Assembly (NCBI RefSeq): GCF_017426705.2
Contig: NZ_CP147251.1
Location: forward strand, 2,270,501 to 2,334,500
DNA length: 64,000 nt
From: Enterococcus sp. DIV2402
Lineage (GTDB): Bacteria > Bacillota > Bacilli > Lactobacillales > Enterococcaceae
Direction: 5' to 3'
Positions 9,766-20,800 of this stretch are shown in pieces. The notes beneath the pieces were generated by a model, which did not search any database, was not told where the DNA came from, and saw only the letters and a program-made list of their open reading frames with translations. The position numbers were made by a program, and so were the translations under genes. Within the stretch, counting starts at the first letter, position 1, and each line of letters begins with the position of its first letter.

Positions 9766-9854
9766 CGATATAGCTGAAATACGATAGGAAAGCATACTCG
9801 ATATAGGGCCTATCAAATCAGCTATATCGAGTAGTTACCTCGGAACTTTCTCAT
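9766..9854 (-). promoter_or_regulatory. Candidate attenuator: leader ORF with mutually exclusive hairpins
   Basis: In the ABC exporter leader, segment A (9809-9833) can pair with segment B (9795-9805), arms TACTCGATATA / TATATCGAGTA, or almost fully with segment C (9766-9788), arms CGATATAGCTGA / TCAGCTATATCG plus GATAGG / CCTATC. A:B and A:C exclude each other. Segment A begins inside the last codons of the leader ORF at 9822-9854, so a ribosome there would cover it. There is no T-run after C, so control of translation or of RNA stability is more likely than simple termination. Confidence 0.5.
9822..9854 (-). CDS. Ten-residue leader peptide MRKFRGNYSI
   Basis: ATG at 9854 has AAGGAAG eight bases upstream, a better Shine-Dalgarno site than those of several real genes here, and the frame ends at TAG after ten codons. 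It precedes the ABC exporter by about 90 bases and overlaps the first arm of the alternative hairpins, as leader peptides of ribosome-stalling attenuators do. The residues show no run of a single amino acid, so it does not look like an amino-acid-sensing leader. Translation is inferred only from layout. Confidence 0.4.
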   Translation of the reverse strand: MRKFRGNYSI

Positions 9855-9888
9855 CGGATTCACTTCCTTATGTTTACTTATTAAACAA

Positions 9889-9917
9889 ATCATACCATAT
9901 TGCATTCTTTAAATAAA
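9889..9917 (-). promoter_or_regulatory. Predicted promoter of the ABC exporter leader
   Basis: Minus-strand -35 TTTATT (9912-9917), 17-base spacer, -10 TATGAT (9889-9894). It abuts the pheT terminator and lies about 35 bases before the leader ORF. The -35 is weak. Confidence 0.4.
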
Positions 9918-9951
9918 AAAATCAGCAATCTGGATAAGAATGCTGATTTTT
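9916..9951 (-). terminator. Terminator of pheST
   Basis: Stem AAAAATCAGCA / TGCTGATTTTT with a 14-base loop, directly after the pheT stop. Confidence 0.8.
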
Positions 9952-9956
9952 AATAA

Positions 9957-12377
9957 TTAGCGAATTACCGCTTCAAATTTTTCTGTTAAAGCTTTTGTTA
10001 CTTTTTCCATTGCTCGATTAATTTCTTCATCAGTTAATGTCGCTTCTGGATTCACAAAAGTTAAGCTATATGCCAATGATTTGTGACCTGCTTCAATATT
10101 TTTCCCTTGATAAACGTCGAAAAGTTCCACATTTGTTAAGAACTTACCAGCAGCTTGATTGATTTCTTGAACAATTTCTTGATTAGAAATTTCTTCTTTC
10201 ACTAATAGCGCAATATCTCTAGAAACTGCTGGGAATTTAGATACTGGTTGATAAATTAATTTGCCTGCATCATTTGCTAATAACGCTTCTAAATTTAATT
10301 CAGCAACATAGGTTTCTGGAACATCATAGGCTTTTGCCACAGAAGGATGAACTTGACCGATAAAACCGATTTTTGCTTCACCCAAATAAATTGTAGCTGT
10401 GCGACCTGGATGCATCTCTTTCATGGCACTTGTTTTTTCATATCTGATAACATCTTCTACTGATAACATTGCAAATAGATTATCTAACACACCTTTTGCA
10501 TGATAAAAATCAACTTTTTCGCCTTTTCCTTGCCAATCTTTCGTTGTCCATTCACCAGATAAAGCAAAAGCGATATGTGTTTCTTCAATCGGTAAAGCTG
10601 TTGTCGTATCTTCATTTCGATAGAAAACGTGACCTACCTCGTATAGAGCCAATTGCGTATTTTTACGTGCCACATTATATGCAACATCATCTAATAAACC
10701 GCTAATTAGATTTAAGCGTAATACAGAACGATCCTCTGTCATTGGCCAATCCAAGCGAGTTGGTTGACTTTCTTTTAACATAAATTGCTTTGATTTTGTT
10801 TCTGTAGTTAATGCATAGCTGATTGCTTCACTTAAACCGTTACCTTCAAATAAACTACGAACCTTACGCGTTAAACGTTGCTCACGTGTCAGCGCCCCTG
10901 CAACAGTTTCACCACTTGGTAACGTTGATGGTAAATTATTGTAGCCATAGATACGCGCTACTTCTTCAATAATATCCGCTTCAATTGAAATATCCCAACG
11001 ACGTGGAGGAACAACAACAATATAATGCTCATCCTTTTCGCTATAGGCAAAACCTAATGCTTCAAAAATATCACTTACTTGAGCGACTGTTAGCTCAGTC
11101 CCCAAGTAGTTGTTAATGCGTGATAATGTGATTGTCACTTCCACATCCTCAGCGATTACTTCAGAACCCTTCACTGCACCATTTAATACTTCTCCACCAG
11201 CAAGACTCGCAATCATTGCGGCTGCTACATCACAGGCTTGGTCAACAGTTGCTTTGTTGATACCTTTTTCAAAACGTGAAGAAGACTCGCTACGCAAATT
11301 AAATTGTTTTGATGTACGACGAACAGATAATGGATCAAATAAAGCCGCTTCTAATGCCACTGTCGTTGTTTGATTGTCAATTTCTGAATCTAATCCACCC
11401 ATCACACCAGCTAAAGCTACTGGCACTTGACCATTTGTAATAACAATGTTTTCTTTGGTTAATTGCCGAGTAACGCCGTCTAATGTTACCAATTCTTCTT
11501 TTTCATGCGCACGGCGAACAAGAATTTCTTGACTCCCTAATTTAGCGTAATCAAATGCATGTAATGGTTGACCAAATAATAACAAGATATAGTTTGTTAC
11601 ATCAACAACGTTATTGATTGGGCGAATACCCGCGTTCATCAATACATTTTGTAGCCATTGTGGACTTGGAGCAATTTTTACATTTTCAATAACACGAATT
11701 TGATAAGACGGCGCATCTGTTGTGTCTTCAACTTTAACAGAAATTTTTTCGTGAGCTGGTTGTGCGACTTCATGTAACTCTTCATCTTTGAAGTTTGGCA
11801 CTTGATTATAAATCGCTCCAACTTCATAAGCAACACCACGCATACTTAACGCATCTGCACGGTTTGGTGTAATAGATAATTCAATAATCGCATCATCCAT
11901 ATTTAAATATGGAAAGACATCTTCACCAGGAATTGCATCTTCTGGTAAATATTGAATCCCTTCTGAATATTCTTTAGGAATGACACTATCCGAATAACCA
12001 ATTTCTTCTAATGAACAAATCATGCCATTAGATACTTGGCCACGCATTTTTCCCTTTTTAATTTTTACATTGCCAGCAATACGTGAATTTGGTAAAGCAA
12101 CAATTACTTTAATGCCTGCTTTAACATTTGGTGCACCACACACAATTTGTGAGAGCTCCTCTTCGCCGATATTGACTTGACAGATGTGTAAATGATCGGA
12201 GTCTGGGTGATCGACACATTCTACTACTTCACCAACAACGATTTTTTTTAATCCTTCTGCTGGCACTTCTACTGCTTCAACTTCGATTCCGGTTACAGAC
12301 ATTTTATCTGCTAGTTCTTGTGCTGAAACCATTGATAAATCGAGATATTCATTTAACCATTTATATGAAACTAACAT
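9957..12377 (-). CDS. pheT: Phenylalanyl-tRNA synthetase beta subunit
   Basis: An 806-residue beta subunit of the alpha2-beta2 synthetase, full length for Firmicutes. Domains in order: OB-fold tRNA-binding domain (about 40-150), B3/B4 editing domain (about 210-400), B5 (about 410-475), the catalytic-like core, and the C-terminal ferredoxin-fold anticodon-binding domain (last 95 residues, from [13 protein letters not shown]). It begins five bases after pheS and is expressed through the same Phe T-box leader. Confidence 0.95.
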   Translation of the reverse strand: MLVSYKWLNEYLDLSMVSAQELADKMSVTGIEVEAVEVPAEGLKKIVVGEVVECVDHPDSDHLHICQVNIGEEELSQIVCGAPNVKAGIKVIVALPNSRIAGNVKIKKGKMRGQVSNGMICSLEEIGYSDSVIPKEYSEGIQYLPEDAIPGEDVFPYLNMDDAIIELSITPNRADALSMRGVAYEVGAIYNQVPNFKDEELHEVAQPAHEKISVKVEDTTDAPSYQIRVIENVKIAPSPQWLQNVLMNAGIRPINNVVDVTNYILLLFGQPLHAFDYAKLGSQEILVRRAHEKEELVTLDGVTRQLTKENIVITNGQVPVALAGVMGGLDSEIDNQTTTVALEAALFDPLSVRRTSKQFNLRSESSSRFEKGINKATVDQACDVAAAMIASLAGGEVLNGAVKGSEVIAEDVEVTITLSRINNYLGTELTVAQVSDIFEALGFAYSEKDEHYIVVVPPRRWDISIEADIIEEVARIYGYNNLPSTLPSGETVAGALTREQRLTRKVRSLFEGNGLSEAISYALTTETKSKQFMLKESQPTRLDWPMTEDRSVLRLNLISGLLDDVAYNVARKNTQLALYEVGHVFYRNEDTTTALPIEETHIAFALSGEWTTKDWQGKGEKVDFYHAKGVLDNLFAMLSVEDVIRYEKTSAMKEMHPGRTATIYLGEAKIGFIGQVHPSVAKAYDVPETYVAELNLEALLANDAGKLIYQPVSKFPAVSRDIALLVKEEISNQEIVQEINQAAGKFLTNVELFDVYQGKNIEAGHKSLAYSLTFVNPEATLTDEEINRAMEKVTKALTEKFEAVIR

Positions 12378-12382
12378 TTGTT

Positions 12383-13426
12383 TTATTCCCCCTTGAACTG
12401 ACGAATGAATCGCGTATCATTTTGATAGAAGTTACGAATATCATTGACACCATAACGTAACATTGCAATTCGATCAGGCCCTAATCCAAAAGCAAAACCT
12501 GAATATTTTTCTGAATCAATGCCAGACATTTCTAGAACGTTCGGATGTACCATACCAGCACCTAATATTTCAATCCAGCCAGTATGTTTGCAGACATTAC
12601 AGCCTTTACCACCACATTTAAAACAACTTACATCTACTTCAACAGAAGGTTCTGTAAATGGGAAGTAGCTTGGACGTAAGCGAATTTCGCGTTCTGCACC
12701 AAACATTCTTTGCATCAAGGCTTCTAATGTTCCTTTTAAATCTCCCATTGTTACATGTTCATCAATGACTAATCCTTCAATTTGATGGAACTGATGACTA
12801 TGTGTGGCATCATCTGTATCACGACGGAAAACTTTCCCTGGTGAAATCATGCGTAATGGGCCTTTTGAAAAATCATGTTGTTCCATGGTACGTGCTTGCA
12901 CAGGTGAAGTATGCGTACGAATTAAAATTTCATCAGTAATATAAAACGTATCTTGCATATCACGAGCTGGATGATCTTTTGGTAAATTCATTCGCTCAAA
13001 ATTATAATGGTCTTGCTCGACTTCAAATCCTTCAATCACTTGATAACCCATTCCTACAAAGATATCTTCAATTTCTTCCATAATTTGCGTTAACACATGA
13101 CGCGTCCCTTGTACCATTTGTTTTCCTGGTAAAGTCACGTCAATGCTTTCTTCTGCTAAAGCTCTATTCATAGCAGCTTCTTCAAGGGCAACTTTTTTCT
13201 CTTCAATTTTGCCAGTTAATGCATCACGAATTTCGTTTGCAAAACTCCCGATTTTTGGGCGTTCTTCAGCCGAAAGATCTTTCATTCCACGTAGAACTTC
13301 TGTAATGGGGCCTTTTTTCCCCAATGTTTCCACTCGAATTTGATTTAAATGATTTAAATCTTCTACTGCTTCAATTTTTTCAATTGTTGCTGTTTTTAAT
13401 GCTTCCAGTTTTTCCTGTAAAGACAT
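12383..13426 (-). CDS. pheS: Phenylalanyl-tRNA synthetase alpha subunit
   Basis: A 347-residue catalytic subunit that activates phenylalanine. It has an N-terminal coiled coil (about 1-85), class II motif 2 ([19 protein letters not shown]) and motif 3 ([16 protein letters not shown]). The four-Cys stretch [12 protein letters not shown] is common in Gram-positive PheS. ATG at 13426 is preceded by AAAGGAGG. The gene lies directly downstream of a T-box riboswitch. Confidence 0.95.
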   Translation of the reverse strand: MSLQEKLEALKTATIEKIEAVEDLNHLNQIRVETLGKKGPITEVLRGMKDLSAEERPKIGSFANEIRDALTGKIEEKKVALEEAAMNRALAEESIDVTLPGKQMVQGTRHVLTQIMEEIEDIFVGMGYQVIEGFEVEQDHYNFERMNLPKDHPARDMQDTFYITDEILIRTHTSPVQARTMEQHDFSKGPLRMISPGKVFRRDTDDATHSHQFHQIEGLVIDEHVTMGDLKGTLEALMQRMFGAEREIRLRPSYFPFTEPSVEVDVSCFKCGGKGCNVCKHTGWIEILGAGMVHPNVLEMSGIDSEKYSGFAFGLGPDRIAMLRYGVNDIRNFYQNDTRFIRQFKGE

Positions 13427-13483
13427 TTTATTGCCTCCTTTAAATATAGTAATTCAAGAAATTTGGTGTCGTTACGAGCGAAC

Positions 13484-13720
13484 AAAAAGAGACCTCGCTC
13501 CCAAAAAAGGAACGAGGTCTCGTGTTACCATCCTACTTCGCGTAAAATAACGCGCACTCAATTCATTAACGATAATGACTACCGGCTTAGTTTTTTCACT
13601 AAGCAAGCTCCGGAAGTGAATTTCATTTTTCGAATACAGTCATTGCTTTCAGTCTATGGCAAATCTCCCTGGTCTGTTTCATCCAAATTACTCGTTTCCA
13701 TCTTCGCTTATTACGTATCC
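13484..13720 (-). promoter_or_regulatory. T-box riboswitch, Phe specifier (pheST leader)
   Basis: Read on the minus strand, the leader has a long stem I region with GAAATTCACTTCC, in which TTC (13618-13620) sits where the specifier codon is expected and matches phenylalanine. The T-box core AGGATGGTAACACG lies at 13521-13534, followed by terminator stem GAGACCTCGTTCC / GGGAGCGAGGTCTC and a T-run (13484-13521). Uncharged tRNA-Phe would favour the antiterminator. The core departs from the usual GGTACC by one base. This accounts for most of the 330-base gene-free stretch before pheS. Confidence 0.88.
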
Positions 13721-13731
13721 AATTGTTTTTT

Positions 13732-13760
13732 AGTTTACTAGATATTGAAATAGAAATCAA
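13732..13760 (-). promoter_or_regulatory. Predicted pheST promoter
   Basis: Minus-strand TTGATT (13755-13760), 17-base spacer, TAAACT (13732-13737). The -35 overlaps the stop codon of the hxlR-type gene. Confidence 0.5.
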
Positions 13761-14080
13761 CTACATTCTTCTTCAGTTACCCAATCATGGCTCCAATGTT
13801 TTACGGATTCCAAGGCATTTGCTAAGGCAACACCTTTTTCGGTTAATTGGTATAAGCTGTCCGCTTTATCTACAATACATTCTCGTTCCAATTCTCGCAA
13901 ACGCTCTGTTAAGACACGATCGCTTAACATTGGAATTTTTTTTGCAAGATCGACAAATCGTTGTTCACCATCTTGAAGTAACACATCAATGATTAAGCCA
14001 TTCCACTTTTTCCCTAGAATTGAAAAAGCTTTTTCAAATTTTGGACAAAGTGTATAGTTTGTTTTACTTGTTTCCATCAT
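13757..14080 (-). CDS. HxlR-family redox-type regulator, YodB-like
   Basis: A 107-residue winged-helix repressor. The N-terminal CPKFEKAFSILGKKWNGLII and the recognition region PMLSDRVLTERLRELE closely follow Bacillus YodB, which senses quinones and diamide through cysteines. The conserved Cys12 is present, and Cys106 near the C-terminus could be the disulfide partner. ATG at 14080 follows AGAGGTG; a GTG six bases further up is also in frame. A site of the YodB form TACT-N7-AGTA lies 7.4 kb away in the promoter of the nitroreductase gene. No such site is seen in front of this gene. The family is firm; the regulon is inferred. Confidence 0.85.
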   Translation of the reverse strand: MMETSKTNYTLCPKFEKAFSILGKKWNGLIIDVLLQDGEQRFVDLAKKIPMLSDRVLTERLRELERECIVDKADSLYQLTEKGVALANALESVKHWSHDWVTEEECS

Positions 14081-14143
14081 TGGCACTCACCTCTTCTCAA
14101 CATATTATACCACAATGCAGGTGATTTTTACTGTTTCCAGAAC

Positions 14144-17100
14144 TTATAAGTTTTTCATAGGCAAAATTGTTTGACCATTTAACAATACCAGATAGGTTTC
14201 AGTAACAGGTTTTTTTAGCGATTGTTGTAATGCTTCTTTATATAATCGTAATTGTCCTTGATATTGCTGTTGAATTTTCTCTTCATTATTTGCGTACACT
14301 GCATCTGTTTTGAAATCGTACAATATAATATAATCGTCTAATTCAATGTACCCATCAATGATCCCATGTACCAATAGTTCAGCACCGGGTTCTTCAAAAT
14401 CTAAAAATACTGTCTGAGCATCTTTTAACATCGAAAATGGTTGTTCGCGATGAACGTTGTTAGCATGCTGAACTAAAGACTTTCCTAAATCAGTTTGATA
14501 AAACCAGACAATAGCATCAATATCAATTTTTTCTGCCACAGCTTTTTCTAAATAATTGTTTGTCACTAATTCAGTCAACTTATCTTGAATGCTCTCTTTG
14601 GTTGGTATTGCTGTTAAAGGTAATAGCTGCAGTAGCGTATGCGTCGCACTGCCAATTGCTGTTGGTTCAATTTTTTCTTTTTGCAAAAATTTGGGCTTAG
14701 CTAGTTCATCCGAAGCATAGCGGAAATGTTGTTTACGGCTTTGTTCAAACGTACTCTCCCAATCTAATTTGGCAATATCCTGTTCATCGGGATCATTATA
14801 GATTCGCTTCATCTCAGATACAGATTGATAGCTTGTTGTCATTGTTGATTTTTCTAAAGGATACGTAAATGCGAGACGACGTTGAAATTCGGCTGTTTCT
14901 TCACTCGCTTGTATCGCTAATTGCTCTGGTTTAATTGGTTCTGCCAAAACTTTGGGTAGTTGCTCCAAAAGCTCTGCTTGGTTCCACCAGTGAATTTGGA
15001 AGTTCGCATCATGACGGACAGTTCGAACGGCATCAATGTTGTCATAAACTTTTTGCATATCAGGATGCCGCATTAAGGTTAAGCCAATCCAGTTCATCAA
15101 GTTGCCTTTCCCACTTAAACGTAAAGATGAATCAAGAACTAGATTTTCTTGGGTTAAGGCTCGACTCCAATTCTTAAAAGCATCTTCTTTCGTTTTATAA
15201 GAACCAACTAGATACAATTTTTGCTCCGCACGAGTAAAGGCAACATACAATTTACGCATTTCTTCTGACAATGCTTTTTGAATTCGTACTTGCTTAATTG
15301 CTTGGTAAGGTAACGTATCAAAACGAATCCGTTCTTCATTGATAAACTGAATACCTGCACCTAATCGTTCCTCAAAAATATACCGGGAATTAAAATCTTG
15401 ATAATTAAATTGCTTCGTTGTATCCAATAAGAAAACAATCGGAAACTCTAATCCTTTACTGGCATGAACCGTCATTACTCTCACAGCATCTTCAGTTGAA
15501 ATAGCTAAAGGTTCTGCTAAATCTTTGTCTTTTTCCTGCATTTTTTCAATAAATCGGATAAATTGATATAACCCTCTGAAACTACTTTGTTCATAACTTT
15601 CTGCGCGGTTAGCTAAAGCAACTAAATTAGCATAACGTTGACGTCCAGATGGCAATCCAATCACATAATCCAGATAGGCCGTCTCTTCATAAATTGACCA
15701 AATAAGTTCTGAAAGTGAACGGCGACGTGCCATTTCACGCCAGACATCCAATTGTGCAAGAAATTTTTGGACTTGTTGCGCTAATTCAGTGTCTTTTACT
15801 GCATACAATTGCACAGCTTCTAGATAGTCTCCATTTTTTTTCATTAAACGGATTTCCGCTAATTCTTCTTCATTTAAACCTACAATTGGCGACCTTAAAA
15901 CAGCGACTAGCGGAATATCTTGATACGGATTGTCAATAATTTGCAAAAGGGCAATCATTGTTTGGACTTCAGTCGCTTGAAAATAATTTTGAGCATCATT
16001 TACTTCTAATGGAATATCAAATTTTTTAAAAATATCCATGATAACTAAATTATTTTTACGAGTTGGGGTTAACAATACAATATCCTTATAGCTAACAGGG
16101 CGCTTAGCTTTCATTTTTTTATCGTAAATTTCAAATTGTTGCTGAATTAATTCTTTGACTTTTAAGGCAACAAGATGTAATTCACCTTCTGTTTTATCAT
16201 CCACAACATCTGCGTCTTCTTCAACACCTTTTTCAAATAACAACAGCTCTGTTTGAAATTGGTTGCTTTCTGGAAACGCTGGGAAACCAGGAATCAATTT
16301 TGCCGCATCATCATAAGGAATTTGTCCTACTTCTTCATCCATTAATTGTTGGAAAACTAAATTTGTAAACTGCAACACCTCTGAACGTGAGCGGAAATTT
16401 TCAGCTAAAACGATACGACGTCCACCCTCGGCTTTTTCAAAAGCCAAATATTTATCAATAAATAAAGTTGGATCAGCTAAGCGAAAAGCATAGATGGATT
16501 GTTTGACATCCCCTACCATGAACATATTTCCTTGAGTATCGTCAGGTTCACGTACCCAGTATAAAATAGCTTCTTGTAGACGATTGACATCTTGGTATTC
16601 ATCTACTAATACTTCTTCAAATTTTTGTCGATAATAAGCTGATGCCTCGCTACCTTGGCCTTCACCTCGTAAAATCGCCAAAGTAAAATGCTCTAAATCA
16701 TTAAAATCTAATACACCTTTATCCAATTTTCTTTGCTGGAAATTTTCCATAAAACGTTGAGTTAAATTGCCCATTTCTTCCACAATTGGACGTGCTTGTT
16801 CCATTAATGCCAACATTTCTTCTGGCGCATACGCAAAAAATTGTTTAACCGATTCTACTAATTCTTTGGCTGTTTGTCGTTGAATTTTTACTGGTTCTGA
16901 TAATTCTTTTTGTTCTTCTTTACGAAACGCAGGATAACGCCCAAACGACAAGCCTTCAATTTGTGCATAGGCTAAATCTAAGGTATCTTCTTGAAAATAA
17001 CTTAATAACCGTTGCGCTTGTGCTAATTCATCAGCTACTAATGTTGCAGCTTTTTCAATAAGTGCATCAATTTGCGCAAGTTGTAACCCAATTTCTAAAC

Positions 17101-17812
17101 GCTGAATTGCCGCTTCTAAAGTATGAATAATCGCAGGTTTTAATTGACTTTTATACAGCTGATTTTGTGTTAAACCATCTTCTGTTTGATAATTGTCTGC
17201 TAAATTTGTCAACCATTTGGTTGGATTTGGGTTTGCACGAGCAAATGTATAGAGTGACATCACTAGATCAGTCACACCTTCATCAGAACGATCACTTGAA
17301 AAGTTTTCCGTCAACCGATAAAATGATTCATCTTTTGCTTCATAACAAGCATCACGCAATTCTTCCCATACCTCTTCTTTTAATAAAATGCTTTCCGTTT
17401 CATCTGTCAACATTCGAAACACTGGATCTAAATCAATTAAAAAATAAAAACGGCGAATAACCGTTAAACAAAATGCATGTAACGTAGAAATATTCGCCAT
17501 AGGTAACAGTGTCAATTGTCTGACAAAATGTTTTCTTTTTTCGCTGTCACTTTCTTTATTTACAGCGTCTTGTAAGGCTACTTGAATACGTTCTTTCATT
17601 TCTCTAGCAGCTGCTTCAGTAAAAGTAACAATCAATAACTCATCGATATTGCTCCCGCTTTTTAATTTTTCAATCACTCGGCGAACTAACACAGTGGTTT
17701 TACCTGACCCTGCTGAAGCAGAAATCAATAGATTATCCCCTTTATCAAAAATGGATTGCCATTGCGTATCGGTAAAAGTTTCGTTGCTAGGTTTCAAAGG
17801 GATCTTAATCAT
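14144..17812 (-). CDS. addA: ATP-dependent helicase/nuclease subunit A
   Basis: The 1222-residue helicase-nuclease subunit of AddAB (RexAB), which resects double-strand breaks for RecA. UvrD-type helicase motifs: SASAGSGKTTVLVRR (Walker A), VDEYQDVNRLQ (motif II), VGDVKQSIYAFR, and AFTRAEQKLYLV (motif VI). The C-terminal RecB-like nuclease has LYDFKTDAV with the metal-binding Asp and catalytic Lys. It overlaps the end of addB by eight bases, so the two are translationally coupled. It should share SOS-type control through the box upstream of addB. Confidence 0.95.
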   Translation of the reverse strand: MIKIPLKPSNETFTDTQWQSIFDKGDNLLISASAGSGKTTVLVRRVIEKLKSGSNIDELLIVTFTEAAAREMKERIQVALQDAVNKESDSEKRKHFVRQLTLLPMANISTLHAFCLTVIRRFYFLIDLDPVFRMLTDETESILLKEEVWEELRDACYEAKDESFYRLTENFSSDRSDEGVTDLVMSLYTFARANPNPTKWLTNLADNYQTEDGLTQNQLYKSQLKPAIIHTLEAAIQRLEIGLQLAQIDALIEKAATLVADELAQAQRLLSYFQEDTLDLAYAQIEGLSFGRYPAFRKEEQKELSEPVKIQRQTAKELVESVKQFFAYAPEEMLALMEQARPIVEEMGNLTQRFMENFQQRKLDKGVLDFNDLEHFTLAILRGEGQGSEASAYYRQKFEEVLVDEYQDVNRLQEAILYWVREPDDTQGNMFMVGDVKQSIYAFRLADPTLFIDKYLAFEKAEGGRRIVLAENFRSRSEVLQFTNLVFQQLMDEEVGQIPYDDAAKLIPGFPAFPESNQFQTELLLFEKGVEEDADVVDDKTEGELHLVALKVKELIQQQFEIYDKKMKAKRPVSYKDIVLLTPTRKNNLVIMDIFKKFDIPLEVNDAQNYFQATEVQTMIALLQIIDNPYQDIPLVAVLRSPIVGLNEEELAEIRLMKKNGDYLEAVQLYAVKDTELAQQVQKFLAQLDVWREMARRRSLSELIWSIYEETAYLDYVIGLPSGRQRYANLVALANRAESYEQSSFRGLYQFIRFIEKMQEKDKDLAEPLAISTEDAVRVMTVHASKGLEFPIVFLLDTTKQFNYQDFNSRYIFEERLGAGIQFINEERIRFDTLPYQAIKQVRIQKALSEEMRKLYVAFTRAEQKLYLVGSYKTKEDAFKNWSRALTQENLVLDSSLRLSGKGNLMNWIGLTLMRHPDMQKVYDNIDAVRTVRHDANFQIHWWNQAELLEQLPKVLAEPIKPEQLAIQASEETAEFQRRLAFTYPLEKSTMTTSYQSVSEMKRIYNDPDEQDIAKLDWESTFEQSRKQHFRYASDELAKPKFLQKEKIEPTAIGSATHTLLQLLPLTAIPTKESIQDKLTELVTNNYLEKAVAEKIDIDAIVWFYQTDLGKSLVQHANNVHREQPFSMLKDAQTVFLDFEEPGAELLVHGIIDGYIELDDYIILYDFKTDAVYANNEEKIQQQYQGQLRLYKEALQQSLKKPVTETYLVLLNGQTILPMKNL

Positions 17813-20800
17813 TTTCTTCCTCCCTCATTCGTTCAATAATTTCTTCTTTTGACAATTGTTTCATACGATGATACTCATTTTCTTGTAACATCACATCAAA
17901 CGTGCAAATACTGCGAAACGGGCAATGCTGACATGCACGTTTTTTATCTTTCATTTTATAAGATGGATTTAACGCAATTTCTCCTGAAAGAATTCGATTA
18001 CCACCATCAATCATTTTTTTTCGATTATGTTGAATCAGATAATTGATTTCTTCTTCTGTATAAAATTTGTCTTTACTTTGAGTAATTTTTTGGATTGTTT
18101 CATTTTTATCTTTACGAATTGGAAATAATGCTGAGTTTTTTGATTTCGTTAATGTCTCATCATAGATTGGAAAAACTTCTGCATCGTCAACAAATAAGCC
18201 ATCATATTTGTATTGCTTTAATCGTTCGTCATCGGTAGCTTTTTGATGATCCATGACTGGATTATGCACATGAAAATAATAGGCTCCGGCAATTTTAGCG
18301 TCATCTCTACCAATTAATTCTACCGCATCAGTTAAAGCAACATCTAAATACGTCACTAATTGCATTGCCAATCCATAATATGCTTCCGTTAAATCAAATT
18401 CACGACTGCTAGATTTATAATCCACAACAGATAACCATGGTTGTCCGTCAACAATCGCTGTATCAATTCGATCAATTTTTCCTCGTAAATGTAATTGTCC
18501 ACCAGAATTCAACGGTAATTGTAACCCAGGAATTCCACGTTTCCCTGCAATTTGACCAAATAATACTTCGGTTTGTACAGGAGACAATTGTGTTTTTTCT
18601 CCCTGCTTATGCAACGCCCAGGTCACACGTTGAATTGTTTTGCTTAATTGATGACGAATAAAATTCATTCGTGCAGAACGATTCAACAAATTGTAACGAA
18701 TTTCTCCAAAAATTTCTTTTAACACATGATCCACAAAATGATCCCGTTCTGTGGCAGTCAGTTGACTTAGTGAAATATTTTCTTCAATTAAAAAAGTTAA
18801 AAAACGATCTAATGCATCATGGAAAAATTCTCCTGTAATAGCCGGATTTAATCCGTAAATATCTCGTTCATTCAAACGTAAACCATAATCAACAAAATAG
18901 CGATATTCACATTGATAAAAAGTCTCCATGCGTGAAATTGAACTATGAATTTCTGTCCCATACAAAGCAAGTGCCGTTTCTTGCGGTAAAGAAACTGGGA
19001 CATTGCGATGACTTTGACTAGCAAATACCCGTTCTGCTAATTGTTTATTCTCACCACGTAATTGTTTTTCCATCCAACGCCAAACATTTGGTAAATTGAT
19101 TTTTACGTCTTGCGTTTGACGATATAAGCTATTTAATTGGCGAATTAAACTTCGATACGTTCCAACATAATACGCTGGATTGCTTTCTAACGTTAAACTT
19201 TGTCGGTTTTGTAACTCAATTCCTGTCCCCTCAACTAAACGAACCAAATAAGGAGACATTTTAATATTCTGTTGCGTATCATGATTAGCTGCGTACGTCA
19301 TATAGAGCTTATCAGAAGCCGATAACAATACATTATATGCAACAAAAGGTTCATTTCGTAACGTCTCACCTACATGGTCGCGTAAATATTGATCTTCTTT
19401 TAACACAGCATTTAGCTGAGCCCGTTCTTCGCTCGAAAGTAAGGTTTTATTTTCAATTTTTCTAGGAAACGTAGTCTCATCCAGACCGATGGCAAACGTA
19501 ATTTTAGCTTGCATGGGTCTTGCCAAATCTAATGGATTAATTTTTACTTGATCAATCGCTGTAGGAATTTTACCAAATGTCAAATTAGCTAATCCACTAG
19601 ATAAAATTTCTTCAAACAAGTCAAAATTAAACGCATCTTCACCATAAATTTCAGAGAATTCATCTAATAAATCCATTAAAGATGACCATGTTTGCTCATG
19701 ATTACGAGCTTGTTCAAGGTGACCCCGTTCAATTTCTTGATTGCGCCAATGGATGAGTTGTTCCTCAATCCCCTGTTGAATTAAAAATTGATAAAAAATC
19801 TCAAGCGCTTCATATGTCGTTTTAGCAGCTTTAATTTTTTTAAAGAAAGCTGCAATATCACGACGAAAAGCTCGGCGAATTTGATTTGTTTGCTCTTCAA
19901 CCGAGACTGTGTCTGCTAATTGTTTCTCTTCAAAATTGTATTCAATTAACTGCCAGTCCTCCGCTTTCAACCAATCATTCCCTTGGAAGTGATGGGATAA
20001 CGCCTTATTTTCAGTAATGTCTACAGCATGACGAAATTGGTTTCGTGCTTGCTGCCAGTCTTCACTTCCTACTCGCATCTCTTGAGGAATATACAGTTCT
20101 GTTCGTAAAAATCGAAAAATATCAGACAAACGATAATAATACTTATCCAAAGCAAACAATGCATGAATAAACTCTACTAAGGGATGTTGCTCCATTTTAC
20201 GGTCTTCATCTAAATAATACGGTATTGCTAATTCATCAAAAACAATAGGAATTAATGAATAATAAATCTCTGGGTTTAATGTGACTAATTGGATATCACG
20301 ATAACGAATCGGTTGAGGACTCTCTGCTGAAGCAGCAACTAATCGGCGAATCTCCACTCCGATTTGGCGCAGTTCTTCTTCAGGCGTTTCTGCTTTCCAA
20401 ATTTCTAAAAAACTTTTTAAAGTTTTTTTGCTTGTAATAATTATTTCATTTGTTCGCCAATAATTTTCTATTACTGAGTAACCAGTCGCTTCTTCTAATA
20501 AAATAGCTTTTTTATCAAACAGCACTGGTATTTGATACATTTGAGCAAAGTTTTTTAAAAGACTATACGTTTGTTGTGCTTCAAAAAACAAGTCCATTGC
20601 GTCTGATTCTTTATGGACATTATCAATATATATATCTACACAAAGATGACTTTGTTGCATTAACACTTGTAATAATGCTTGTTCTTGTGCTGAAAAATTT
20701 GCAAAGCCACTAACGATAAAAAGACTTTTCTTTAAATTAGGCAAGTCTGTATTTGAAGAGAATTCACCACTATGAGTTAAATAGCGTGTTAACATCGGTA

